Below the pieces are notes generated by a model. The model searched no databases and had not been told where the DNA came from. It saw nothing but the letters and a program-made list of their open reading frames with translations. Below, one piece after another: positions 18,103-25,420 of a stretch of DNA of 64,000 bases. Within the stretch, counting starts at the first letter, position 1; each line of letters opens with the position of its first letter. The stretch lies in the NCBI RefSeq assembly GCF_001641285.1, contig NZ_CP014841.1:1860001-1924000 (forward strand), given 5' to 3'. The DNA comes from Dyella thiooxydans (GTDB lineage: Bacteria > Pseudomonadota > Gammaproteobacteria > Xanthomonadales > Rhodanobacteraceae). The position numbers were made by a program, and so were the translations under genes.

Positions 18103-18462
18103 GTGCCCCTGCTCACCGTCGCACTGTGGCTGTCCAACGCGTTGCTCGACACCGGCGGCCAGCTCGCCTTCAAGGCGGCGGCCGCCGACCCGGCGGCCGG
18201 CGACGGCGCGGCCCGCTGGAAATACATGGCGGCGCGCCCATGGCTATGGATCGGGATCGGCTGCTACGTATTCGAATTCCTGGTGTGGATCGCCTTCCTT
18301 TCCCTGGTACAGGCCTCGGAAGGCGTGCTGCTCGGCTCGATCAACATCGTGGTGATCATGGTTGCCGGCCGCTTCCTGTTCGGCGAAAAGCTCACCCGGC
18401 TGCGGGTCGCCGGCATCCTGCTGGTGAGCATCGGCGTAGCCGTGGTGGGGGCCGGCGCATGA
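18103..18462 (+). CDS. Small EamA/SMR-like four-helix membrane protein
   Basis: A 119-residue protein with four hydrophobic helices, starting at a GTG (18103) 8 bp after the hydrolase stop. The pattern LWLSNALLDTGGQLAFK in helix 1 and the closing SEGVLLGSINIVVIMVAGRF...GEKLTRLRVAGILLVSIGV are typical of half-size EamA/DMT transporters. With the next gene it forms a heteromeric-looking pair like ArnE/ArnF, the flippase of undecaprenyl-linked aminoarabinose. The substrate is unknown. Confidence 0.8.
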   Translation: MPLLTVALWLSNALLDTGGQLAFKAAAADPAAGDGAARWKYMAARPWLWIGIGCYVFEFLVWIAFLSLVQASEGVLLGSINIVVIMVAGRFLFGEKLTRLRVAGILLVSIGVAVVGAGA

Positions 18463-18848
18463 AGCGCTTCTACCTGGTCGGCTTCGCCCTGCTGATGACG
18501 TTCGACACGTTCAACTTCATCTGCTTCAAGATGGCCGGCAACCATGCCCTGCCGGTCGAGGCCAGCGTGGCCTGGCTGCTGCGCCTGTCCAGCGAGCCCT
18601 GGGTCTACGGTGCAGTGGTGGGCTATCTGGGCGCGTTCTTCACCTGGATGACTCTGCTCAAGCACGCACCGATCGGTCCGGCCTTCGCCGCGTCGCACCT
18701 GGAGGTGGTCAGCGTGATGCTGCTGTCGGTGTGGCTGTTCCACGAGCCGCTCACGGCGACCAAGCTGATCGGCGCGACGGCGATCATCGCCGGGATCGTC
18801 TGCCTGGGCCTGGCCGAACGCGAGGAAGCGCCGCCCGACGCGGCGTGA
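18459..18848 (+). CDS. Second small EamA/SMR-like four-helix membrane protein
   Basis: A 129-residue protein, ATGA-coupled to the preceding paralogue. Helix 1 carries the similar DTFNFICFKMAGN motif; helices 3-4 contain PIGPAFAASHLEVVSVMLLSVW and LTATKLIGATAIIAGI. Two dissimilar subunits encoded side by side is the arrangement of paired SMR/ArnEF transporters. It precedes a DegT-family aminotransferase, as an ArnB-like enzyme would, which hints at transport of an amine-bearing lipid-linked compound (inference). Confidence 0.8.
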   Translation: MKRFYLVGFALLMTFDTFNFICFKMAGNHALPVEASVAWLLRLSSEPWVYGAVVGYLGAFFTWMTLLKHAPIGPAFAASHLEVVSVMLLSVWLFHEPLTATKLIGATAIIAGIVCLGLAEREEAPPDAA

Positions 18849-18853
18849 CCGCC

Positions 18854-20062
18854 ATGCTCCGCCGGCTGCGCGAGATTCCCCCCACCGCCGGACTGCCCCT
18901 GCAGGCCGCCGACCTGCTGCCGCGGGGCGACGCGCTCACCGCGCGGCTGGCGGCGCAACTGGGAACGCCGCCGCTGCAGCTGGAATGCTCCGGCACCGCG
19001 GCCCTGCTGATTGCCCTGGCGACGCTGCGCGAGCGAGCGCCCGGCCGCGACGTGGTCGTGGTCCCCGCATTCACCTGTCCGCTGGTGGCCATTGCCGTGC
19101 ACCGGCTGGGCCTGACCCTGCGCCTGTGCGACACCCGTCCGGACCACTGGGACATGGACCGCCGCGCGCTCGCCGAGCTTTGCGACGAGCGCACGCTGGC
19201 GATCGTCCCGACGCATCTCGCCGGCCTGGTCGCCGATCTCGACGCGCCCCTGGCGGTCGCCCGCGAACACGGCGCCTTCGTCATCGAGGATGCCGCGCAG
19301 GCGCTGGGTGCGCGCGACGGCGGCCACAGCGTGGGGTTGCGCGGCGACGTCGGCTTCTTCAGCCTCGCCGCCGGCAAGGGCCTGTCGATCTTCGAAGGCG
19401 GCCTGCTGGTGACGCGCGACGACGACCTGCGCCACGCCCTGTACGCCACCGCCGCACGCGACGTGCCAGCAAAGCCCGGCTGGGAGCTGCGGCGCAGCCT
19501 GGAGCTGCTCGGCCTGGCCGCGTTGTACCACCCGCTCGGGCTGCGGCTGGCCTACGGCATCCCGCTGCGCCGCGCGCTGCGCGAGGGCGATCCGGTCGCC
19601 GCGGTCGGCGACGATTTCCCGCCCGACATTCCGTTCCATCGCGTCGGGCGCTGGCGCCGCGGCGTCGGCTCGCGCGCCGCGACCCGGCTGCCGGCCTTCC
19701 TCGCCGCCAACCGCACGCGCGCGCTGGCGCGTGTCGCCCGGCTGCGCGCGCTGCCCGGCGTGACCGTGTTCGAGGAGGCCCCGCACACTACCGGCAGCTG
19801 GCCGTTCCTGATGTTGCTGATGCCCGACGCGCACCGGGCCCGCGCGGCGCTGGCCGCGCTGTGGACCTCCGGCCTCGGCGTGAGCCGGCTGTTCGTGCAC
19901 GCGTTGCCCGACTACGTCTACCTCGCCGATCGCGTGCCGCACACGCCGACGCCGAACGCCACCGACTTCGCCGCACGGGCGATCACCATCAGCAACAGCC
20001 ACTGGATGGACGACGCCTCGTTCGAGCACGTCGTCGCGGTGCTCGCCGCCATGCTCGGCTGA
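18854..20062 (+). CDS. DegT/DnrJ/EryC1/StrS-family PLP aminotransferase
   Basis: A ~402-residue fold-type I PLP enzyme. The core shows the cofactor-binding ECSGTAALLIAL, the substrate/PLP strand VVPAFTCPLVAIAV, the Asp in VIEDAAQALGA and the internal aldimine Lys175 in FSLAAGKGLSIFEGG. The family makes sugar or other ketone amines. A GTG at 18845 overlapping the previous stop (GTGA) is an alternative start. It ends the exporter operon. The middle section (about 210-300) is richer in Arg and less conserved than usual, so substrate choice may differ from classic sugar enzymes. Confidence 0.85.
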   Translation: MLRRLREIPPTAGLPLQAADLLPRGDALTARLAAQLGTPPLQLECSGTAALLIALATLRERAPGRDVVVVPAFTCPLVAIAVHRLGLTLRLCDTRPDHWDMDRRALAELCDERTLAIVPTHLAGLVADLDAPLAVAREHGAFVIEDAAQALGARDGGHSVGLRGDVGFFSLAAGKGLSIFEGGLLVTRDDDLRHALYATAARDVPAKPGWELRRSLELLGLAALYHPLGLRLAYGIPLRRALREGDPVAAVGDDFPPDIPFHRVGRWRRGVGSRAATRLPAFLAANRTRALARVARLRALPGVTVFEEAPHTTGSWPFLMLLMPDAHRARAALAALWTSGLGVSRLFVHALPDYVYLADRVPHTPTPNATDFAARAITISNSHWMDDASFEHVVAVLAAMLG

Positions 20063-20077
20063 ATGCCCCGGCATCCG

Positions 20078-20121
20078 TAAGCCCGGCCTAAGCCGGCGAT
20101 AAGCCCGATCTAAGTGCCATC
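20078..20121. promoter_or_regulatory. Four phased 11-bp direct repeats (putative response-regulator operator)
   Basis: Four copies of a TAAGYCCGRNC-like unit start at 20078, 20089, 20100 and 20111, exactly 11 bp apart; the first three share TAAGCC and the last begins TAAGTGCC. Direct half-sites with 11-bp period are how OmpR/PhoB/PmrA-class regulators bind. The array is 75 bp upstream of the PepSY gene. Confidence 0.65.
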
Positions 20122-20195
20122 CCCGAGGCTGGCGTAGCCACTCCCGCGACCCTACCGCGGCGAGGTGGCCACATTGTCCACACGAGGAGTCCACC

Positions 20196-20477
20196 ATGCG
20201 CAAACTCGCCGCTCTCGCCGCCAGCCTCGCCCTGTGCGGTGCAGGCTTCGCCGCCACCACGAAGGCTGCAGCGAAGATAGATATCGCCGCCGCGCGGACC
20301 ATCGCGCTGCACGCCGTGCCCGGGAAGATCGTCAAGGAAGAACTGGAAACCGAGCGCGGCGGCAGCGGCCTGCGCTACTCGTTCGACATCCGCGCCAAAG
20401 GCGTCGTTCACGAAGTGGGCGTCGACGCGCGCGACGGCAAGCTGCTGGAGAACAGCATCGACGACGGCAAGGACTGA
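20196..20477 (+). CDS. Exported PepSY-domain protein
   Basis: A 93-residue protein with a signal peptide (about 1-19) and a single PepSY-type domain: DIAAARTIALHAVPGKIVKEELE, then a SFDIRAKGVVHEVGVDARDGKLLEN strand pair. Small periplasmic PepSY proteins are often targets of, and placed beside, QseB/TctD-type two-component systems; they may modulate periplasmic proteins. ATG has a GAGGAG site. The 11-bp repeat array lies in its promoter region. It is convergent with the ureohydrolase-like gene 14 bp away. Confidence 0.82.
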   Translation: MRKLAALAASLALCGAGFAATTKAAAKIDIAAARTIALHAVPGKIVKEELETERGGSGLRYSFDIRAKGVVHEVGVDARDGKLLENSIDDGKD

Positions 20478-20491
20478 GCCCTCCGCCGATA

Positions 20492-21367
20492 TCAGGACGT
20501 CGCGGCGCCCGCGATCGCGCGCAGCAGCTCCAGATTGAGCGCATGCTGCTGTGCCTGCCAACCGGCCAGCTCTGCTGCATCCACCACGGGCTGGTCGTCG
20601 ATCGCGGCCAGCCGCCGCTTCCACCAGCTCTTGTAGCGGTAGGCGGAGATCTCGCCGGTGATGTCGCTGCCGACCAGGCCGCCGGCACGCAGGCTGTCGA
20701 TCACGTCGATGGCGTGGGACAGCTGGAAGTGGCCCTGGTCCCAGTTGGTACGGGCCACGTCGGCGGCGAACACGTCCTTGTCGATCGACAGGTAGGCCGG
20801 CTGTGGCGCGGCGAGCTGCTCGTCGGCGAAGGCCCGGACCAGCGCGTCGGCATCGTCGAAGGCGTGGAACGCGTGGGCCAGCCCGGCGCGCGCCGCCCAG
20901 TCCACGTCCACGCCCACGCTCCAGTAGCTCAGGCGCCCCTCGCGCAGCGGCGTGCGGTAGTTCTCCCAGGCGTGGCCGGCGCCGATGTCGGACGAGCCGA
21001 TGCCGACCACATGCACGTGGCTCACCGTCGGCAGCATCGCCACCCGGCGCACCCAGGAGCCGCAGTGCACGCCGAACGGATAGCGCATGTTGTCCGGATG
21101 GTTGTCCAGCACCACCACCTGGAACGGCGCAGCGGCGCGGACACGCTCGACCAGCGGCCAGGTCAGGTGGTGGAAATCGCCGCTGCCCAGCATCACCGTG
21201 CCGTGGGCGACCGGCAGGGTGTCGTCGAGCACGCTGCGGAAACGCTCCATGGTGCGCAACGAGCAACCGAAGCGCAGTGACTCCTGCCAGTGCTCCAGCG
21301 GGATCACCAGGCGCTGCGGCAGCGGCCCGACGGAACGGTCGATATCGAGGACGATGGGGCGGGTCAT
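20492..21367 (-). CDS. Ureohydrolase-fold (arginase/agmatinase family) protein
   Basis: A 291-residue protein with the binuclear-manganese pattern of arginase-like enzymes: GSGDFHH (His66/67), VVLDNHPDN (Asp88, His90, Asp92) and SIDKDVF (Asp196, Asp198), followed by DITGE. The usual DAHxD is replaced by DNHPD, and GGDHS by GSGDFHH, so it is a divergent member; hydrolysis of a guanidino or amide C-N bond is possible but unproven. It is the last gene of a six-gene operon; its ATG overlaps the upstream stop. Confidence 0.72.
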   Translation of the reverse strand: MTRPIVLDIDRSVGPLPQRLVIPLEHWQESLRFGCSLRTMERFRSVLDDTLPVAHGTVMLGSGDFHHLTWPLVERVRAAAPFQVVVLDNHPDNMRYPFGVHCGSWVRRVAMLPTVSHVHVVGIGSSDIGAGHAWENYRTPLREGRLSYWSVGVDVDWAARAGLAHAFHAFDDADALVRAFADEQLAAPQPAYLSIDKDVFAADVARTNWDQGHFQLSHAIDVIDSLRAGGLVGSDITGEISAYRYKSWWKRRLAAIDDQPVVDAAELAGWQAQQHALNLELLRAIAGAATS

Positions 21368-22431
21368 GCCGGGTCCATGGCCTTGGCCGGCTGTACCGGC
21401 TCGCTTTCGAAGTGGTGGGCGATGCGGCGGAACAGCGCGCGCAACAGCGGGTTGCGCACGTAGACCGCATGCCGGGTGATGCAGAAACGCGCACCGAGCT
21501 GGCGCTTGACCGCGGTGTCGGTCCAGCCGGCCACGTAATGGCTCAGCCCGCGGCGCCGCGCGTGCTCGAGGTTCTCCATCCAGCTGACGAAGTACAGGTT
21601 GTGCTCGCGTGAGGCCGGATAGGCGAGCCCGATGTACTTGTCCACCAGCTTGCCGGCGTACTCGTAACAGAGATTCCAGCCGATCAGCTCGTCGCCGGCG
21701 AAATAGGTGAACACCAGTCCGCCGCTGCCCGCATCGCGCAGCACCGCACGCAGGTAGTCGGCCGACAGGTGGTCGAAGTGGATCTCGCTCTGTGCGTAGA
21801 CGTTCTCGTAGAGGGCGATGAAACGCTCCATCACGGTGTCGATCGCGAAGGCCGCGTCGCCGGTGCGCCAGATCTCGATGCGCAGGTCCGCGCGCGAGCG
21901 CAGCTTGCGTTTCATCTCCTTGCGACGGCTGCGCGAGAGGCGCGCGAGGTAATCCTCTTCACTGTCGAAATCGATCGGCACCCAGGCCAGCGCCATCCCC
22001 TCCAGCAGCACGCAGCCTTCCGCCTCCAGCGCACGCGCCAGCGCGGCCGAGCGCAGGTTGTCGGCCACGTCCAGCAGCGGCGATTCCGGGGCGATGTCCT
22101 TCACCACCATCAACGCGCAGTCGCGGCCGTAGCCGGACACCAGCTCGCCCGCCAGCGCCTCGGGCTCGGCGCCACGCGGCAACGGTGCGAACTCGGTGGC
22201 GGTGCAGCCGACGAAGCGGGTGCGCCAGCGCAGCAGGCGACCCCAGCGGGCATAGCCCGGCAGGGCCATCACCCGCTGGCGCAGCGCATCGTCCGCCGTG
22301 GTCAGCAGGTCGAACGGCGCCACGAAGGTGGGCATGCCCGACGGCGTGGTGGCGGCAACGAAGCCGTCCGGCGGATGGACGAGGAACTGCCGCAGCAGAC
22401 TCTCCGGCTCCAGTTGGGCGAGATAGCTCAT
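21364..22431 (-). CDS. FemAB/GNAT-like acyltransferase (peptidogalycan biosynthesis family)
   Basis: A 355-residue protein resembling the PF04339 peptidogalycan/FemAB-like group: a basic LARLSRSRRKEMKRKLR segment near the middle, IALYENVYAQSEIHFDHLS, a FTYFAGDELIGWNLCYE strand pair and a C-terminal CITRHAVYVRNPLLR. Such proteins move aminoacyl or acyl groups onto amines. It overlaps the ureohydrolase gene by ATGA and begins 28 bp after the ketosynthase stop. The neighbouring acyl carrier protein could supply its acyl donor (inference). ATG 22431 was chosen for family length. Confidence 0.75.
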   Translation of the reverse strand: MSYLAQLEPESLLRQFLVHPPDGFVAATTPSGMPTFVAPFDLLTTADDALRQRVMALPGYARWGRLLRWRTRFVGCTATEFAPLPRGAEPEALAGELVSGYGRDCALMVVKDIAPESPLLDVADNLRSAALARALEAEGCVLLEGMALAWVPIDFDSEEDYLARLSRSRRKEMKRKLRSRADLRIEIWRTGDAAFAIDTVMERFIALYENVYAQSEIHFDHLSADYLRAVLRDAGSGGLVFTYFAGDELIGWNLCYEYAGKLVDKYIGLAYPASREHNLYFVSWMENLEHARRRGLSHYVAGWTDTAVKRQLGARFCITRHAVYVRNPLLRALFRRIAHHFESEPVQPAKAMDPA

Positions 22432-22459
22432 GGGCGTCGAGACGGCGCGCTGCCTCGCC

Positions 22460-23689
22460 TCAGGCGGCGCGCACCGCCAGCACGGCGTTGAGGCCGCCGA
22501 AGGCGAAGGAATTGCTGAGTGCCGCGCGTACCTTGAGAGCGCGTGGCTGGTTGGGCACATAGTCCAGGTCGCAGGCCGGATCGGCTACGTCGAGGTTGGC
22601 GGTCGGCGGCACCACGCCATCGCGCAGCGCACCGAGCACCGCGACCAGTTCCAGCGCGCCGGAAGCACCCAGCGCGTGGCCATGCATCGACTTGGTCGAG
22701 GACACCGCCAGCTTCGGCGCATGGGCGCCGAACACGGCATGGATGGCCCGCGTCTCGGTCGGATCGTTGGCCGGCGTGCCCGTGCCGTGGGCGTTGATGT
22801 AGTCGATGTCTTCGGGCGACAGGCCCGCGTCGGCCAGCGCCTGGGTCATCGCCGAACCGCTGCCGGCCGGATCGGGGGCGACGATATCGCCCGCGTCGGC
22901 ACTCATGCCCACGCCGGCCAGCACACCGAGAATGTGCGCGCCCCGCGCCCGGGCGTGCGCCATCGACTCGAGCACGAAGACGCCGGCGCCCTCGCCCAGC
23001 ACCAGGCCGCGGCGGTTGGCGCTGAACGGACGGCAGGTGTCGTCGGCCAGCACGCGCATGGCTTCCCACGCGCGCAGCGCGCCGTAGCTGAGGCAGGCTT
23101 CGGTACCGCCGGCCACGGCGACGTCGATCAGGCCGGCGCGGATCATCAGCGCGGCCTGGGCAATGGCGTGATTGGTGGACGCGCACGCACTGGCCACTGC
23201 GAACGACGGCCCGCGCAGGCCGTGCGCCATGCTGATCTGGCTCGCCGGTGCGTTGATCATCAGCCGCACGATGGTGAGCGGATGCAGGCGCGTGGCGTTT
23301 TCCGCGTAGAGGCGGCGGCTCTGCTCGTCCTGGGTGGTCTCGCCACCCACGCCGGTACCGACCACCACGCCGGTGCGGCCACCGAGACCGCCGGCGGCGA
23401 AATCCAGGCCGGACTGGACGATCGCCTCGTTCGCCGCGAACAGGGCGAACTGCGAGGCGCGATCGAGCATCGGCAGCGCGCGCTCACCGAAATGCGCGGC
23501 CGGATCGAAGCTCTCCGGCACCTGCGCGGCGATGCGCACGCGCAGGTCGGCGGCGCGCTCGTGGCGCAGCGGGCGGATGCCGCTTTGTCCCTCGCGCAAC
23601 CCGGACCACAGGGCCTCGGCACCTTCACCGAAGGCGCTGATCGCGCCCATGCCGGTGATGGCGATGGCGCGGCTGTCGACTTCGGTCAC
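22460..23689 (-). CDS. Beta-ketoacyl-ACP synthase (FabF-like ketosynthase)
   Basis: A 409-residue condensing enzyme with the complete Cys-His-His triad: Cys169 in ASACAST, His301 in NAHGTGTPAND and His336 in STKSMHGH, plus Lys333. It should therefore catalyse decarboxylative Claisen condensation on acyl-ACP. The start is a GTG whose GTGA overlaps the stop of the acyl carrier protein. It is distinct from the housekeeping FabF context (no fabG, fabD or fabH nearby), which suggests a dedicated secondary pathway. Confidence 0.92.
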   Translation of the reverse strand: MTEVDSRAIAITGMGAISAFGEGAEALWSGLREGQSGIRPLRHERAADLRVRIAAQVPESFDPAAHFGERALPMLDRASQFALFAANEAIVQSGLDFAAGGLGGRTGVVVGTGVGGETTQDEQSRRLYAENATRLHPLTIVRLMINAPASQISMAHGLRGPSFAVASACASTNHAIAQAALMIRAGLIDVAVAGGTEACLSYGALRAWEAMRVLADDTCRPFSANRRGLVLGEGAGVFVLESMAHARARGAHILGVLAGVGMSADAGDIVAPDPAGSGSAMTQALADAGLSPEDIDYINAHGTGTPANDPTETRAIHAVFGAHAPKLAVSSTKSMHGHALGASGALELVAVLGALRDGVVPPTANLDVADPACDLDYVPNQPRALKVRAALSNSFAFGGLNAVLAVRAA

Positions 23690-23964
23690 TGCGCGCCGCC
23701 TTCCCCGCCGGCAGCCTGGGCGGCCACCACGGCATCGATCAGGTGCTGCACCGTGTCGGTGTCGAAGTTGGTGCCCTGGTCGGGGAAGTGGATGTCGAAG
23801 TGTTCCTCGATATCGAAGATCACCTCGATCGCGTCCAGCGACGCCACGCCCAGGTCCTTCAGGGTGGAATCGTTGCGGATGGTGGCCACGTCGATCTTCG
23901 CCTGCTTGGCGATGATCGCGAACACCTGGTCGCGGATGGCGTCGATGGATTGCGGCTCGGTCAT
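23686..23964 (-). CDS. Acyl carrier protein
   Basis: A 92-residue acidic four-helix carrier. The phosphopantetheine serine is Ser42 in LGVASLDAIE; the usual DSL is replaced by ASL, so the residue before Ser is Ala rather than Asp. Helix 2 is followed by a FDIEEHFDIHFPD acidic stretch that would dock partner enzymes. It sits between the class-III aminotransferase and the ketosynthase and is coupled to the latter. It is a dedicated carrier rather than the housekeeping AcpP, whose genomic context is different. Confidence 0.9.
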   Translation of the reverse strand: MTEPQSIDAIRDQVFAIIAKQAKIDVATIRNDSTLKDLGVASLDAIEVIFDIEEHFDIHFPDQGTNFDTDTVQHLIDAVVAAQAAGGEGGAQ

Positions 23965-23987
23965 GTCGAAAGCGTCCCTGGTTGGAA

Positions 23988-25394
23988 TTACATCGAACGC
24001 TTCGCCTTGGTGATCAGCTGATCCAGCAGTGCGATGGCCAGGTCGATCTCCTCGTGGGTGATTTCCAGCGAGGGGGCGAAGGTGATGACGTTCTTGTACC
24101 AGCCGCCGACGTCGAGCACGAGTCCGATCTTCTTGCCGTTGTGCTCCAGGTCGCCGGCCAGGCCGATGTCGACCATGCGGTCGAGCAGCGCCTTGTTCGG
24201 GGTGAAGCCGTCGTCGGTGCAGATCTCGGCGCGCAGCGCCAGGCCCAGGCCGTCGACGTCGCCGATCTCCTTGTGCTTCTTCTGCAGGTCCTTCAGGCCC
24301 TCCAGGAAGTGCGCGCCCTTCTTCGGCACGGAGGTCTCGTAGTCCAGCTCGTAGCCCATCTTCATCACCTCCAGACCCAGCGAGGTGCCCAGCGGGTTGG
24401 AGTTGAAGGTGGAGTGGGTGGAGCCCGGCGGGAAGATGGTCGGGTTGATCATCTCCTCGCGCGCCCACAGGCCGGAGAGCGGGTTCAGGCCGTTGGTCAG
24501 GGCCTTGCCGAAGACCACCGCATCCGGCACCACGCCGAAGTGCTCGATCGACCACAGCTTGCCTGTGCGCCAGAAGCCCATCTGGATCTCGTCGACCACC
24601 ATCAGGATGCCGTACTGGTCGAGCACCTTCTTCAGGCCCTTGAAGAAGCCCATCGGCGGGACGACGTAGCCGCCGGTGCCCTGGATCGGCTCGACGTAGA
24701 ACGCGGCGTACTCGCACTGGCCGGTCTTCGGGTCCCACACGCCGTTGTATTCGGTCTCGAACAGGCGCGCGAACTGGTTCACGCAGTTCTCCGAATACTC
24801 TTCCGCGGTCATGCCCTTCGGGCGACGGAACGGATACGGGAACGGCAGGAACATCGCGCGCTCGCCGAAGTGGCCGAAGCGGCGGCGGTAGCGGTAGCTG
24901 GAGGTGATCGACGAGGCGCCCAGCGTGCGGCCGTGGTAACCGCCCTCGAAGGCGAACATCAGGCTCTTGCCGTTCTTGAAGTTGCGCACCAGCTTGAGCG
25001 AATCCTCGATCGCCTGCGCGCCGCCCACGTTGAAGTGCACGCGGCCGTCGAGGCCGAACTTCTTCTTGGCGTCCAGCGCGATCGTCTTGGCCAGCTCGAT
25101 GCGGGTCTGGTGCAGGTACTGGCTGGCCACCTGCGGCAGCAGGTCGATCTGGTTCTTCAGCACGTTGTTGAGGCGCTGGTTGGCGTAACCGAAGTTGACC
25201 GCCGAGTACCACATCTGCAGGTCGAGGAACGGCGTACCTGCGGTGTCGTACATGTAGCTGCCGTTGCAGGTGCGGAAGATCTTCGGCGGGTCCACGTAGT
25301 GGACGGTGTCGCCGAAGGAGCTGTACTTGGCCTCGTCGGCGAGCAGCTGGGCGTCGTCGATCACCAGGCCGGCGTTCTTGTCGAAAGCGTTCAT
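23988..25394 (-). CDS. Class-III PLP aminotransferase
   Basis: A 468-residue fold-type I enzyme of the omega-amino acid/lysine aminotransferase class. The PLP site shows NVGGAQAIEDSLKL, FEGGYHGRTLGA, Asp268 in VVDEIQMGF and the aldimine Lys297 in VFGKALTNG. The protein is complete. Class-III enzymes move amino groups to and from aldehydes or ketones distant from a carboxylate; here an ACP-bound keto or aldehyde substrate is plausible given the neighbouring ACP and ketosynthase (inference). It begins 26 bp after the HAD gene and ends 23 bp before the ACP gene. Confidence 0.88.
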   Translation of the reverse strand: MNAFDKNAGLVIDDAQLLADEAKYSSFGDTVHYVDPPKIFRTCNGSYMYDTAGTPFLDLQMWYSAVNFGYANQRLNNVLKNQIDLLPQVASQYLHQTRIELAKTIALDAKKKFGLDGRVHFNVGGAQAIEDSLKLVRNFKNGKSLMFAFEGGYHGRTLGASSITSSYRYRRRFGHFGERAMFLPFPYPFRRPKGMTAEEYSENCVNQFARLFETEYNGVWDPKTGQCEYAAFYVEPIQGTGGYVVPPMGFFKGLKKVLDQYGILMVVDEIQMGFWRTGKLWSIEHFGVVPDAVVFGKALTNGLNPLSGLWAREEMINPTIFPPGSTHSTFNSNPLGTSLGLEVMKMGYELDYETSVPKKGAHFLEGLKDLQKKHKEIGDVDGLGLALRAEICTDDGFTPNKALLDRMVDIGLAGDLEHNGKKIGLVLDVGGWYKNVITFAPSLEITHEEIDLAIALLDQLITKAKRSM

Positions 25395-25420
25395 GAAATT
25401 ACCGGGAAAAGAAGTGGGGA

